This document shows, piece by piece, positions 1 through 11,689 of a DNA stretch of 64,000 nt. The DNA comes from Bombyx mori. Its lineage: Eukaryota; Arthropoda; Insecta; Lepidoptera; Bombycidae. The position numbers and the translations under genes are program-made. Below the pieces are notes generated by a model. That model had not been told where the DNA came from. It worked only from the letters and a program-made list of their open reading frames with translations, and ran no database searches. The stretch is from assembly GCF_030269925.1 (NCBI RefSeq), contig NC_085129.1:17785501-17849500 (forward strand), read 5' to 3'. Each line of letters opens with the position of its first letter. The first letter of the stretch is position 1.

Positions 1-105
1 TGCCATGGCATTGCTGAAGTCCATGGGCGACGGTAACCACTCACCATCAGGTGGGCCATATGCTCGTCTGCCAACAAGGTCAATAAGAAGTAAAAAAAAA
101 AAAAA
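1..105 (+). repeat. Family D LINE tail at window edge
   Basis: GGCATTGCTGAAGTCCATGG, then the CTCACCATCAGGTGGGCC motif and a poly(A) run. It continues beyond the window start. Confidence 0.65.
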
Positions 106-426
106 CATTAAGAACAAAAACTTTAAATTAGTCTGAAGAGCGGAGGGAAAGTATTAATTTTGCATATTTTTCGCAGCACAATATTCTGTTTAATCAGACT
201 CGTTGACTTTGATTCGTAGAGTAAGTACTACAGGGTCTCTTGGTTAGACTCTCAAAAAAACTTCGATAAAAAGGTAAAATTGTTTTGTATTAATTAATGA
301 TGTAAAATTGTCGCGAGCGTAACGACTGAAAGGGCTAACAGATTGTTTATCTTTAACAAGAATGACCTATAACGACTGTAATTTGGTACAATTTCGCAAG
401 AGAATATTGTCTTATCTATTTTTCAG

Positions 427-700
427 TTCATAGACGTCTACTGCTGAGCATAGCCTCTCCAAGGTTCGTCACAACGATGGATCCCGAGCTATCTCCTCGA
501 CCTTCAACGGGTCGTCGTTGTATCTTCTGGGAGACCTACCCACGCTACGTCTTTCAGCACGCAATTGCTGCTCGAGAACTTTTTGGCCCCTGCAGCTAAA
601 TTTTGCGTTTTACTAGCAATATACCCTGCCCACTGCCACTCCAACGTCGGTATTTTATCGACTATGTCGGTTAACATTGTTCTCCAACGAATCTCACAGG
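427..700 (-). pseudogene. Degraded non-LTR RT C-terminal fragment
   Basis: Read on the minus strand this gives GRSPRRYNDDPLKVEEIARDP, a stop, then RTLERL. That is a decayed form of the GRP-RRW-DD...AQDR-LW-LGEA tail common in lepidopteran LINEs. Stops and substitutions show it is old. Confidence 0.6.
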
Positions 701-705
701 AAAAC

Positions 706-1535
706 TATAGTAACTTTAGTTAAACTGAAAATAATAATAAAACACAATATTGCGCATTAGACATGTTAGCGAATATAAATGTCATTTCAGTTAAATATTC
801 AACAAGGAAACACTATAAGATAGACTGTCTGGTTTAAAATATGCAATTTACAATTCTAGTTGTCCGTATATATAATCAACGGTTGACATAATTTTCATTG
901 TTATACGACAAGTCCTCATAAGTCAACGTGGAATATCGTAGTGGTCAAAAAACTGGAATTATTAAAAAATAAACTCGTTTTGTAGCTTATTTATATGTAG
1001 TTGGCATGAGACCCGGTGGTTATTGATTTGGAGTGATTCTATTAACATGTATTTACGATAACCAATGCCTCAGTGCGCAGTACCTAATCTATGCGAAAAC
1101 GAAACGAAGCCACGTGTGACTTTACGCGAAAGAAATTAAACGACATATAGTTGAATAACACGATATGTATGCGTTAAAGAAAAACATATATTTATAAATA
1201 TTTTTTGTTGTTGTTGTTAACAATGTTTTTAAAATAGAATGGTTTTTGCGTACCTACTGACTATTGTGATGTGCCTACACGCGTGAAGACTAGCTTATTT
1301 AACATTATTAATATCGTGTTTTGGCCAGCCGTAGACAGTATTAAAATTAAATATACCAGATGATGACCGAGCTTTACTCGTTTTTTTTTTTTTGTAAAAC
1401 CTCTTTTTGTGTCTTTAAGGCGGTTAGTTGTCAATTAAGAAAAATAGTATTATTATTCGCCAATAGATATCGGGAAGAGTTGATTATTGAAAACACGATA
1501 AAAACAACATTTTCTGAAAATAAATCGTAGCTAGA
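706..1535. other. No feature recognised
   Basis: AT-rich sequence with short (GTT)n and poly(T) runs. No frame, repeat member or RNA gene that I can support. Confidence 0.5.
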
Positions 1536-1539
1536 TCGA

Positions 1540-1655
1540 TTTATCGCTCCCGAAATCCCCTGTATACTAAATTTTATGAAAATCGTTGGAGCCGTTTCCG
1601 AGATTCAGATTATATATGTACAAGAATTGTTCGTTTAAAGGTATAAGATTCAACG
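1540..1655 (+). repeat. Diverged LINE-like tail
   Basis: ATGAAAATCGTTGGAGCCGT, then TTCCGAGATTCAGATTATAT and GTTTAAAGGTATAAGATT, a motif set common to lepidopteran retroposon ends. A short reverse piece lies near 38926-38960. Confidence 0.4.
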
Positions 1656-1840
1656 AGGAAACATATCAACTGCATTATGATTGATGCCGCTTGATATAAT
1701 ATGTACAATTTTCTACGAGTATTCTAGTTGACATTTTAAGGAACAGGAGATATAATTTGTTTGTCACAGCTATTTTAATTTGAGAACTACGATATCAGGA
1801 CTCAAAGTGGAAATCGAAGTGTGCGGTTGAAATCAAGACT

Positions 1841-2012
1841 TAGGACGTCTTGTGAGTCCGCGCGGGTAGGTACCACCACCCTACCTATTTCTGCCGTGAA
1901 GCAGTTAATTGCGTTTTAGGACCAGTGTTAGCAAATTCTCTCAGGTTGAGCCCGTGAGCTCACCTATCTGTCCGGGCGTATCTGGAATAGCCTCTTAAGC
2001 TACCAGGTAGGA
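1841..2012 (+). repeat. Chimeric SINE: family A start joined to family B end
   Basis: 1841-1911 is the family A beginning (TAGGACGTCTTGTGAGTCCG ... GAAGCAGTTAA). 1913-2012 is the family B end (GTGTTAGCAAATTCTCTCAG ... CTACCAGGTAGGA). The switch falls inside a shared GCGTTT-like stretch. Confidence 0.6.
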
Positions 2013-2019
2013 TTATACT

Positions 2020-2570
2020 GAGCTACAGGAATCAAAATCGGTGACCACTCAATCGATGTGATGATGAAATTATTAAAACAAGTATGTTGATAAACGAATT
2101 TTTCTTTTTCGATTAGAACACACACCCTTTGTATAAAAACAATAAACACACGCTGTATATAAAATCATCCGCAGACAACATTGATCATGTAATGATTTAT
2201 ACTAAGATCTCGTTTTGTTTTGATTAGATTAAAGCAAGTTTGATACAAAGGACTAAACTAGAATGTTCTCGCGTCTAATGCAGGAAATGCCTTTATAAAA
2301 ACCTTTATGGCATAATATGCGACTAGAAAAAACCTTTAGGAATACGATCGATTTACCGTGTCCAATGTCCTACGAACTTCACGTGATTGTGTGAAAATAC
2401 AATTCTCACGGGAAACTTAACTCGGAAGACTGTTTTTTTTTGTAGGGCCCAATTTTTGATATGTTTATTTTAACACATTGACTGTCATATAGGTCACCGG
2501 TGCCCTACGCGGCGCACTGAAGTAATTCTGTCGATTTCTCTCTTCGATCTTATTATTAAGACGCCGGAAT
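2020..2570. other. No feature recognised
   Basis: AT-rich unique-looking sequence between the chimeric SINE and a Helitron end. Confidence 0.5.
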
Positions 2571-2574
2571 ATCT

Positions 2575-2690
2575 AGTAGACTCTGGGATTAAAGAAGTAT
2601 AATAGTATTTGACAATAGAACCATAATAATGTTTAAAGTTTTAATTTCAATTAATTATAGTCTAATTTCGACTACTGCGGGAACCACTAG
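2575..2690 (+). mobile_element. Helitron family 1, 3' fragment
   Basis: TTTGACAATAGAACCATAAT, then ATTTCAATTAATTATAGTC and the decayed hairpin TCTAATTTCGACTA, ending CTAG (2687-2690) before T. Confidence 0.6.
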
Positions 2691-2914
2691 TATTATCAAA
2701 ATCGCATCTATGATAGTAAACTGCGTTTAATTCTATTTCTTAATTAATTGTTTAGAAAGCAGAGGAACAAGAAACGAAATAGCAATAGCAGACAATAGCG
2801 GGCAACAGAAATCTTGATTAAAGATTATGTGGATTCGTGAAAAAAGAATTCGTTCCGGTTTTGGGCGTCCGTGTTTCGGTAGCTTACAATCTTGGGAGTC
2901 CTCGTCCACTCGTA

Positions 2915-2990
2915 CAGTGTGCTTAGTGAAAGTTTTTTGAACGTCCTCGATAGCGTAAAAGTTAACTCAAATTTGTATGGAGCGAAATAT
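2915..2990 (+). repeat. Family F MITE, left arm only
   Basis: CAGTGTGCTTAGTGAAAG through AACTCAAATTTGTATGGAG. The loop and right arm are missing. Confidence 0.6.
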
Positions 2991-3499
2991 GTGATCATAG
3001 AAGTAATAAAGTCTTTGACGATAGAACCTATTCTATCTATTTCTAAGACTACAACCATACAATAGAAGGCAAAGTTAGGCAATCCAGACGCCTTAGTAAC
3101 AGATATCGACAAAATTACTTCAGTGCGTCGCGTAGGTCACCGGTGACCAACGTGACAGTTAACGAGTTAAATGGACTACGGGTGTGTCTGTAGTTGTCTA
3201 TGGCAATACCGTCTATGCTTTTCTAAGCGTATAGGCACACTGTGATCCGAGAGATATCCAAAAAGATTGAATTTACTTAATTTGCGCGTTCACCAATGAA
3301 ACAATTTTGACAGTTGTACAAATTCGAATATAATATAAAAATTTCATAATGAAGCGAAGCCATATTTTGCTTTTTGAAACACCTGTGGTGACGTCCATAA
3401 ATAATATTAAAGTTTAATCAATATTTAATTAGTTTTTTGGAAATTAACAAAACGAATGATCGCGGCAGATGGAGGATAATTGTGCATGAGAGATTAATG

Positions 3500-3557
3500 C
3501 AGCCGGGGAGTCCCGACCCTCAGTGATGAGGAGAGCGACACAAGAAGGAGGAGGAAT
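3500..3557 (+). repeat. Short retroposon end (family K)
   Basis: CCGACCCTCAGTGATGAGGA then GCGACACAAGAAGGAGG. Resembles 63875-63930. Confidence 0.35.
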
Positions 3558-3671
3558 TTAATAGTTAAAGAATAATTTATTAAACTAATTGAATACAGTC
3601 ATGTTTACAAGTCGTTCAAAGTATAAACCTAAGTATATGACCTATATAAATATTTTTTATTTTTGGTGTTT

Positions 3672-3896
3672 AGTTGTGTGGACTAGGTCACAGCCCACCT
3701 GGCGTTAAGTGGTTACTGGAGCCCATAGACATCTACAACGTAAATGCGCCACCCACCTTGAGATATAGGTTCTAAGGTCCCAGTATAGTTACAACGGCTG
3801 CCGCACCCTTCAAACCGAAACGCATTACTGCTTCACGGCAGAAATAGGTAGGGCGGTGGTACCTACCCGCGCGGACTCACAAGTGGTGCTACCACT
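3672..3896 (-). repeat. Family A SINE body
   Basis: Reverse copy: CACAGCCCACCTGGCGTTAA ... CTTCACGGCAGAAATAGGTA ... GCGCGGACTCACAAG. Diverged at both ends. Confidence 0.75.
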
Positions 3897-3962
3897 AATA
3901 TAATATGTAAAGTAAAATATATAAAGTATGAGCCCAAAACACGTCATTAAGGATCCTCCTGA

Positions 3963-4262
3963 TCCATTAACGATGCTTTTGGTACCACAGGCACCGGTCA
4001 CCGTCCTCGCCGAACCCGTCGCTTGCGACGAAGGGCTCGACAAACGAATTAACCCATAAACACAGCCCACTGAGTTTCCGCCGGATCTTCTCAGTGGGTC
4101 GCGTTTCCGATCCGGTGATAGATTCTGCGAAGCACTGCTCTTGCTAAGGTTCGTGTTAGCAACGTCGTCAGGTTTGAGCCCCGTGAGCTCACCTACTAGT
4201 TAAGGTTACGCTGAAATAGCCTCTCAAGCCTGTCAGCTTAGGTATGGAAAAAAAAAAGAAAA
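3963..4262 (+). mobile_element. Family B (Bm1-like) SINE
   Basis: CATTAACGATGCTTTTGGTA, GCACCGGTCACCGTCCTCGC, then GATCCGGTGATAGATTCTGC and a poly(A). Near full length, about 300 bp. GGTTTGAGCCCC is B-box-like. Confidence 0.75.
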
Positions 4263-4487
4263 AAAAAGTATGAACGTCAACATTAATTACGCTCTATCGG
4301 ATATCGTTAACGTATTACCATTGGATTAATGTTTTAATGACATCTGTAATTAAATAGTGACGCACCTAAACATATCTAAATCGATTAGTGCTGTTTGTTG
4401 TTGTAAACAATGATTAAGGTTTCGACACGGGAGGCTGTTTTAATCTTTTCTTTATTTATTTTATTAGCTCGGTGCATTTATGCGGTA

Positions 4488-4585
4488 GGCAGCGGATTGG
4501 CTCGGCCCGTGGCATTGCTGAAGTCCATGGGCGACGGTAACCACTCACCATCAGGTGGGCAGTATGCTCGTCGCCCAAAAAAGGA
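4488..4585 (+). repeat. Family D LINE tail
   Basis: GTAGGCAGCGGATTGGCTCG followed by the family D tail. It passes directly into the family E repeat at 4575. Confidence 0.6.
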
Positions 4586-4860
4586 GGAGGCTCTCAATTC
4601 GTCTGTATGTTTTTTTTTTAAGTTTGTTACCTCATTGCTTTTGACTGGGTGAATTGATTTTGATGATTCCTTTTTTATTAGAAAGCTGACGCTTCCCGTG
4701 TGGTCCCATTTCAATTTAGTCCAGTCCTGATAATGGCATCCATGAGAAAACCATATAAGTCTTAAATTTGAATTAAGTACGTACGCGACAAACAGATGAA
4801 TAACTCAATATCACGGCAACCGATTTCGATGATTCTTTTTTTTTGTGTATATTAATTTGT
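4575..4860 (+). repeat. Family E repeat (common lepidopteran LINE-like tail)
   Basis: Begins AAAAAAGGAGGAGGCTCTCA, then TTGTTACCTCATTGC and GGGTGAATTGATTTTGATGA, ending CAACCGATTTCGATGATTC. Also present at 15.76 and 42.56 kb. Confidence 0.55.
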
Positions 4861-5118
4861 TATGGAATATCTTTTCTCGTATAGTATTATACTTATTTGG
4901 ATAGGTACTGAACTCTATTATTTTATTAAATTTCAAGAATTGTCATGTCAGTAAACAGTAGATCTTTGTTTTAAGTTGGCCACCTCTGCCATAAAGGATC
5001 CGCTGCTCTTTATTGATTCAATTAAAATCGCTTATATTATGTTGTTTTTTGTGCGCTTGTCCATTACACTGACTGACAATATATTGACTAGTTATGACGG
5101 TCACAGAATTCACGTCTC

Positions 5119-5606
5119 TTATTAGTGAAAACTTTTAGCGACCTGTCAGAAAGCGATGGAAAGAAGTATATTGAATATAAGAAAAATACAAAGGATAAGA
5201 AGCGAATACATTAGAGAAAAAACAAAGCTGATAGATGCTCTCAGGTACGCTCTGACACAAAAGTGGCGCTGGGCAGGACATCTTGCGAGATATACGGATA
5301 AAAGATGGACATTACAAGTTACAACATGGGAAGGACCAGCGGGCAAAAGAAGAAGAGGACGACCAAGAAGCAGATGGATCGACGAAATAACAGCAGCAAC
5401 TGGAAAAAAATGGAGAAACAAAGCCAAGGATAGGGAAGAGTGGAGCAAGCTGGAGGAGGCCTATACCCGAATGGGGTTCCAAGCACAAGTTTATATTTAA
5501 TTTTGTAATTTTTATTTGATAAGGTGTTTTCTTCTTTTTTTTCTTTTTTTCTATTTGTGTTTTGGAAATAAAATGGGCTTATTATTATTATTATTAGTGA
5601 AAACTT
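5119..5606 (+). mobile_element. 5'-truncated non-LTR retrotransposon with 16-bp target-site duplication
   Basis: The insert spans 5135-5590 and is flanked by perfect copies of TTATTAGTGAAAACTT at 5119-5134 and 5591-5606. It ends in AATAAAATGGGC and a (TTA)n tail, as retroposed copies of this kind do. The truncation point falls inside the open frame. Confidence 0.85.
5135..5500 (+). pseudogene. C-terminal fragment of a non-LTR reverse transcriptase
   Basis: The frame is open from the insertion boundary, seven codons before the first ATG at 5156, to TAA. It reads CQKAMERS, then KWRWAGHLARYTDKRW, KRRRGRPRSRW and DREEWSKLEEA. This is the C-terminal signature of APE-type (RTE-like) retrotransposon polyproteins after the RT palm. 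The endonuclease and RT domains are absent, so it is a dead 5'-truncated copy. The lack of internal stops suggests recent insertion. Confidence 0.8.
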
Positions 5607-6143
5607 AGCCACGATACGAAATTAATATCCTGCGAGTTAATACGAATGGAAATTTTTTAATTTAATAATTGAACCGGGTCAGAAATGAAAGTCTTTTAGA
5701 TTGGTTGTAACGGCTCTATTGATATTAAAATTTGTATATATAGTATAGCATAACGAACTTGCAGATAGATTAATGTAATATTATTTGAAGATATTAATTC
5801 ATTATACAAAGTGACGATATAAATTTAAAAATGATTTTTTTTAAATATTATTGACATAAGTTACGGCCTTATTCTTTCTTTTATTTCCTACCTATTCTAG
5901 TGACCTCGAGGGGTCATACTAGATTCACGTCGTGAGGACCAATTGTCGTTAACCGAAGATCATAGAAAACACAACGTGATGGTCGCCATTAACATTGGGA
6001 CGTGAGGTCGAAACCTCAACTCTATATGTCTATCCTACCCTTCAAATCAGAAGCAAGAATTTACCCGATTTAGTTCATAATATACCTTAACATCAATTGA
6101 GGTATGACAAACACAGTATTCTATTTAATAATATATTTCTATA

Positions 6144-6236
6144 TTTTTTTATTGCATATATGGGTGGACGAGCTCATAGCCCACGTCGTGTTAAGTGGTA
6201 ACCGGAGCCCATGCATCTACAACGTAAATGCCGCCA
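6144..6236 (-). repeat. Family A SINE, 3' part
   Basis: Poly(T), TTGCATATATGGGTGGACGA, then ends in AACGTAAATGCCGCC. Confidence 0.65.
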
Positions 6237-6390
6237 ATTATACTATTTTTATTTTTTTATAGGCTTGTTTTTCAAAAATATCTACTATTCTCTTACAAGG
6301 AAAGATGATAAGTAATGTAATATTCCGTGTCAGAATTAAACATTTCGCGGATGATCCTTAGCCGAGGAGTCAAAGCCATAGTCAGGTTTC

Positions 6391-6603
6391 TTTTTTTCTC
6401 CTACCTATTCTAGAAACGATGGTTCATACTAGATTCACCGAATGAGTAGATGAACTCACGGGGCTCTAAACTGGGACGTTGCTAACACTAGCCCTAGCAA
6501 GAGCAGTGCTTCACAGAATCTACCGTAGGATCGGAAACGCGACCCACTGAGAAGATCCGGCGAGAAACTCAGTGGGCTTTGTCTGTGGGTTGCCAACCAC
6601 CGG
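6391..6603 (-). repeat. Family B SINE, 5' truncated
   Basis: CTCCTACCTATTCTAG ... GACCCACTGAGAAGATCCGG ... GGGCTTTGTCTGTGGG. Confidence 0.7.
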
Positions 6604-7449
6604 TATAGGGTAAAGTGCAATTATATTTTCACGGCGGCGAATTCGAGCGGTATGCCCTTTTAATTATAAATTTACGTCATACCGATTAAATCTGTGACCA
6701 TTTGCGAGAACAAGCTCGGATTGATTAACGTGAGGCGCTCTTCGTGTTCACTACCGTCATACATAACGCTACGTTTAAAAGAGATTATATTAAATTCGCA
6801 GTCCTTTTTAGGGTATTTTCAACCGGAGTTGGATGACTGCAAAAGTCGTTTATACTGTACAAATTATTTTTTAAGACTTGTAATTTTTTTCTTCTTTTTT
6901 TTTTTAAGCCGGAACAACATTGAAGTTTATTTTTATTAATTTTAATTACGCGTTTGTAATTGTTTTTGGAAGAAAAAAACAAATATTTTTTTAAGCTATT
7001 GCATAGATTTTATCGCGGGCCTTGAGCGCGGCGACCGAATCATGAAATTCCGTAACGAAAAAAACCTTACACCCCTCACTCCGCCTACCATGTAGCTCGC
7101 GTTCAACACATTCACACGTTGCGCTTGTGTAGTGTTTGTGAATAAGCGCGTGGCGTGACGTCACACTGCATGTGCATCATGAAAAGTCTGCCCATCACTC
7201 TCTAGCGTGGTCTAGCTTATGAGTGTGAAGGGGGCAGTTAAGGTTTTGCTTTTATTAATGTTTAATATAGCGTGGTCTTGTTTTATTATTGTTTTAATAT
7301 AAAACTATCATTGTCTAATTATAATTGCATAAGTTGATAAAGAATGCTGTGCAATAGCTTTACCGCGGCAGTTCCCGAGTGCCACACGTTTTTTTACGTT
7401 TTAATTTAGTTTTTAATAATTTCATTGACTATAGAGGTGTGCTGATGTG

Positions 7450-7551
7450 TTTTTTTTATTGCTTAAACGGGTGGATGAGCTCACGGCCCACCTGGTGCTA
7501 AGTTACCGGAGCATGTAGACATCTACAATGTAAAAGCGGCCACCCACCTAC
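7450..7551 (-). repeat. Family A SINE, 3' part
   Basis: TTTTTTTTATTGCTTAAACG ... CACGGCCCACCTGGTGC ... CACCCACC. About the last 100 bp of the body. Confidence 0.65.
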
Positions 7552-7835
7552 GTATATATTTCATTCGAAGTCAAAGCGAATAAAATGAAATCCTAAAAAT
7601 TCAAAACACGTATTTTTCATTCATTTAGCAAACACTTCGATCGTACGTAGGTAATTACAAGCGTGACGAACGAAATTTTACACTATTAGCTAATGTAATT
7701 TGTATCCCTAATTGAGATTTTCTTAATTGCCGTCATGTTTCTGTTGTATAAATACAAAAATTGAACAAAAAAATAAAAGAAAAAAATCACATTCAGTCCG
7801 AAAAATGAAAATATCATCAATATAGTTTCGAATTT

Positions 7836-8050
7836 ACTGGTGGTAGAACGTCTTGTGAGTCCGCACGGGAAGGTACCACCGCATCGTCTATTTCCGCCGT
7901 GAAGCAGTAAAGCGTTTCGGTTTGAAGAGTGCGGCAGCCGTTGTAACTATACTGAGACCTTAGAACTCATATCTCAAGGTGGGTGGCGGCATTCACGTTG
8001 TAGATGTCTGTGGGCTGTGAGCACGTCCACCCATCCAAGCAATAAAAAAA
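7836..8050 (+). repeat. Family A SINE body
   Basis: ACTGGTGGTAGAACGTCTTG ... CCATCCAAGCAATAAAAAAA, with a short internal deletion before GTGAGCACGTCC. Confidence 0.8.
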
Positions 8051-8426
8051 AATACCAAGTGGGCAGAATATTCAAATGACAACAAATAACACCTAAGTCT
8101 TCCGTGACCACGAAAACTGTCCGAAATATCGGAAATTACACTAATAACAATTCAAAAATCGATATCAAACCGTAAAAACTGTTTTAATTTTGTCTACGAT
8201 CCGCGTAAATCGAAGAAATGACTACAAATAGGCAGCGTAGCATGACTTGCAAATGTAGTCTAAGCTTTAGATTTAAAGATGTCTTCAATATTAAAAAGTA
8301 TGCTTTTAAAGTTCAATAACCTTCAGCCTACAACATGAAGGGGGTCAGTATATGTATGCCACTATTATCTTAATGATTTATTGATCACGTCGATTTTTAA
8401 CAATTAACTCAGTTAAAATAATACTA

Positions 8427-9472
8427 ATGACACGTCGGTCGTGTGCGGGACAGACTGGTGCACTGTCACGTGGAGGGCGACTAGTCGCAGGGACACGTGA
8501 ACTCACAGAGCCTCCTCTACACACACACATGATGTGTGCACCGGCCGAGTGCGGGACAGACTAGTGCACTGTCACGTGGAGCGCGACTAGTCGCAGGGAC
8601 ACGCCGACTCACAGAGCCTCCGCTACACACACACATGATGTGTGCACCGGCCGAATACGGGACAGACTAGTGCACTGTCACGTGGAGCGCGACTAGTCGC
8701 AGGGACACGCGGACTCACAGAGCCTCCGCTACACACACATGATGTGTGCACCGGCCGAATACGGGACAGACTAGTGCACTGTCACGTGGAGCGCGACTAG
8801 TCGCAGGGACACGCGGACTCACAGAGCCTCCGCTACACACACATGATGTGTGCACCGGCCGAATACGGGACAGACTAATGCACTGTCACGTGGAGCGCGA
8901 CTAGTCGCAGGGACACGCGGACTCACAGAGCCTCCGCTACACACACACATGATGTGTGTGCACCGGTCGAATACGGGAGAGACTAGTACACTGTCACGTG
9001 GAGCGCGACTAGTCGCAGGGACACGCCGACTCACAGAGCCTCCGCTACACACACACATGATGTGTGTGCACCGGTCGAATACGGGAGAGACTAGTACACT
9101 GTCACGTGGAGCGCGACTAGTCGCAGGGACACGCGGACTCACAGAGCCTCCGCTACACACACATGATGTGTGCACAGGCCGAATACGGGACAGACTAGTG
9201 CACTGTCAGGTGAAGCGCGACTAGTCTCATGGACACGCGGACTCACAGAGCCTCCGCTATACGCACACATGATGTGTGCATCGGCCGAGTGCGGGACATA
9301 CTAGTACACTGTCACGTGGAGCGCGACTAGTCGCAGGGACACGCGGACTCACAGAGCCTCCGCTACACACACACATGATGTGTGTGCACCGGTCGAATAC
9401 GGGAGAGACTAGTGCACGGTCACGTGGAGCGCGACTAGTCGCAGGGACACGGAGTCTTACAGAGCCTCAGTA
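8427..9472. repeat. Minisatellite, ~10 units of ~106 bp
   Basis: Unit starts (GATGTG) fall at 8531, 8637, 8741, 8845, 8951, 9059, 9165, 9271 and 9377, giving spacing of 104-108 bp. Length varies in a (CA)n run. Each unit holds the perfect palindrome GCGACTAGTCGC. Frames stay open on both strands because the unit lacks stops, not because it codes. Confidence 0.9.
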
Positions 9473-9479
9473 ACAATAT

Positions 9480-9859
9480 AAATGCAATGTGTGCGTGAGG
9501 GTAACGATCTCTGAAAGGTTACTGTACTCAGTGCAAATTCTGGGCTAATTGAAACATATCGGTGCTGATAATACAGGTTTTTTTCTGCCTTTTTTTCCTG
9601 GTAATTTCGTAAATGTTGCACTCCTTCAACATACATTGAAATATTATTTATAATAATATATATTATTTAAACAGACATTAAAATATTATTATAATGAAAT
9701 CGAGGCCGCTGTGATAATAGAAGTCATTAGTAGATTTACATAGTTGTCTGGTAGAGATCGCTTTTAGCGATAAGACAGTATATTGTACAAATGTGTCTAC
9801 TTGTTGACTGTTTTTTTTAAATGTTGTGTTTTAGTGTACAATAAAGTATATTCTCTCTC

Positions 9860-9892
<33 letters not shown>

Positions 9893-10680
9893 TAATATGG
9901 TTTACATCAAAAACGTTTGTTTCGCAGTGTATTTGATAAATTCAACTAGTGATGTCATTGGCATGACTGCAACTAATCTATTTACTATTTATTACGACGT
10001 CGTTAAAGAAAAAATGTATTTTATAGAAACATAAACTATATTTTATCGCTTTGAATACAGCAAGCAATATTGTAATGAATACAAGTTCTGAACAATAAGC
10101 GTTGGTCTACTGAGCAAAGATGTTTCTTTTGTCGTATTCTTCCAAATGCTTCTTTCCTTTATTAGACCTATTTAGACCATCTTTCCTATTTCGGAATCGT
10201 GCCGGTTTCAAGGGGGCACTTCTATTAAACAATACAAAGACGACTTGGATCTGAACTCCCCAGGTGAGTGTATTTAATAACGTTGCGGTAATGAGCTCAT
10301 TTTCCGGTCACCAGTTCATAAGGTTAGGCGAGAGCTAATTCACCCATTAAACAAACAAAAAAAAAACAACTAAAATACATAAAATAAATACAAAGTCGAT
10401 GTATATAAGGTTCCCTGTAGACTTCGAAAAGGTTGTATAATCTTTCAGGAAGTCTTCAAATTAGCCAAACTGGTGAAGTTTAGTAGCGTTCGCATCGAAG
10501 TCAAAACAAAGCTACAAAACCCAAGAAAATAATTTCTTATACGTCAATTTGTCATAATATAATTATTTTGTTAAAATAACCTTCGTAATGACGTAGCAGT
10601 AAGGAAATAATTTAAAGACAAAACTGTATAGTTTTAATTTTATCATTTCAATATGTATTTATAATGTAATAGTAAATTTT
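9480..10680. other. Unassigned; weak repeat at 10.1-10.35 kb
   Basis: 10100-10340 resembles 30040-30120 (GGTCTACTGAGCAA / GGTCTACCGAGCAA; TTTGTCGTAT), so a diverged retroposon is likely. Otherwise AT-rich. Confidence 0.4.
9853..9893. repeat. (CT)n microsatellite
   Basis: A CT run of about 40 bp with two interruptions. Confidence 0.85.
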
Positions 10681-10684
10681 TTAA

Positions 10685-10926
10685 TGGCGGTAGGACCTCT
10701 TGAGAGTCCGCGCGGGTAGGTACCACCATCCTGCCTATTTTATGCCGTGAAGCACTAATGCGTTTCGGTTTAAAGGGTGGGGGAGCCGTTGTAACTATAC
10801 TGGGACCTTAGAACTTATATCTCAAGGTGGGTGGCGCATTTACGTTGTATATGTCTATGGGATTCGGTAACCACTTAACACCAGGTGGGTCGTGAGCTCG
10901 TCCTCCCATCTAAGCAATAAAAAAAA
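10685..10926 (+). repeat. Family A SINE body
   Basis: GGCGGTAGGACCTCTTGAGA ... TCCCATCTAAGCAATAAAAA. Complete body with a poly(A). Confidence 0.82.
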
Positions 10927-11153
10927 TATTCAAATAAATGACATAATTATTTTTTTAGCGTATTCTACAAGAATGACAGCCCCGCAAATTCAGCGGACCG
11001 TTCTTCAAATGATTCCGTGTTAATTTTTTTTCAAAGGGTCATTAAGAATTGTAAATACAACTAATAGTGAGTTATAGATAGAATTATTTTACCGCAAGAT
11101 ACTGCGAAATCAGTTTTTAAATTATATATTTATTGAAAATAGATACTTCTTAA

Positions 11154-11407
11154 TCTATACTACTTAATATATCAATCTACAGTGGTTTTTACGGATGTTC
11201 CGTTATAACTACTGAACCATGCATCCGACTGACTTGAAACTTGGTATCCATGTAGAAAATACATGTACTTAATGGATAGGCTAATATTTATATGATTGTT
11301 GGACTCCCTACACCAGTTGCGGGGGCTTTAATGATGAGAATCTTTATGAGAGTGAGAAATAATAATGTTAATTTTAAATGCCCAGCGAAGCGGACGGGTA
11401 GAGCTAG
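11154..11407 (+). mobile_element. Non-autonomous Helitron, family 3
   Basis: It starts A|TCTATACTACTTAATATATC and ends GCGAAGCGGACGGGTAGAGCTAG|T, preceded by a CCCAGCG/CGGGT imperfect stem. Length 254 bp. It is the only copy of this family in the window. Confidence 0.65.
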
Positions 11408-11500
11408 TATATTATATTCCTAGATATATTATTTAAAGGGTTCTTGCAACGATTTTCATGTTTGATGAGTTTCCGATATTACGTCGTGTTGTAAGCGCCA

Positions 11501-11688
11501 TTTTTTCTCTATCTATTCGCTGGTAGCCTAAAGGGTTCCAGCTGCCCCTGGACAGCTATGTGGGCTCACGGGCTCAACCTGAGAGAATTTGCTAACACTA
11601 GCCCTAGCTAGAGCAGTGCATCGCTGAATCTATCACCGGATCGGAAACGCGACTCACTGAGAAGATCCGGCGAGAAACTCGGTGGACT
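11501..11688 (-). repeat. Family B SINE, partial
   Basis: TTTTTTCTCTATCTATTCGC ... GCTAACACTAGCCCTAGCTA ... GAGAAACTCGGTGGAC. Confidence 0.68.
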
Positions 11689-11689
11689 A

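Larger units (their letters stand above)
5610..7440. other. Mostly unassigned, with two SINE pieces
   Basis: Apart from SINE pieces at 6144-6236 and 6391-6603, nothing is assigned. 5890-6070 begins like a family B end (TTTCCTACCTATTCTAGTGA) then diverges. 7000-7260 is less AT-rich (TCGCGGGCCTTGAGCGCGGC) and may be an unnamed repeat. Confidence 0.4.

Noticed and set aside
5146..5612. Minus-strand frames opposite the LINE C-terminus
   Set aside because: Antisense shadows of the reverse transcriptase reading; no motif of their own.
8427..9472. CRISPR-like array
   Set aside because: Units are about 106 bp with no unique spacers, and the context is eukaryotic.
8819..9473. Long frames on both strands over the 106-bp array
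   Set aside because: They arise because the repeat unit lacks stops in several frames; unit length varies by 2-4 bp and would break any real reading.
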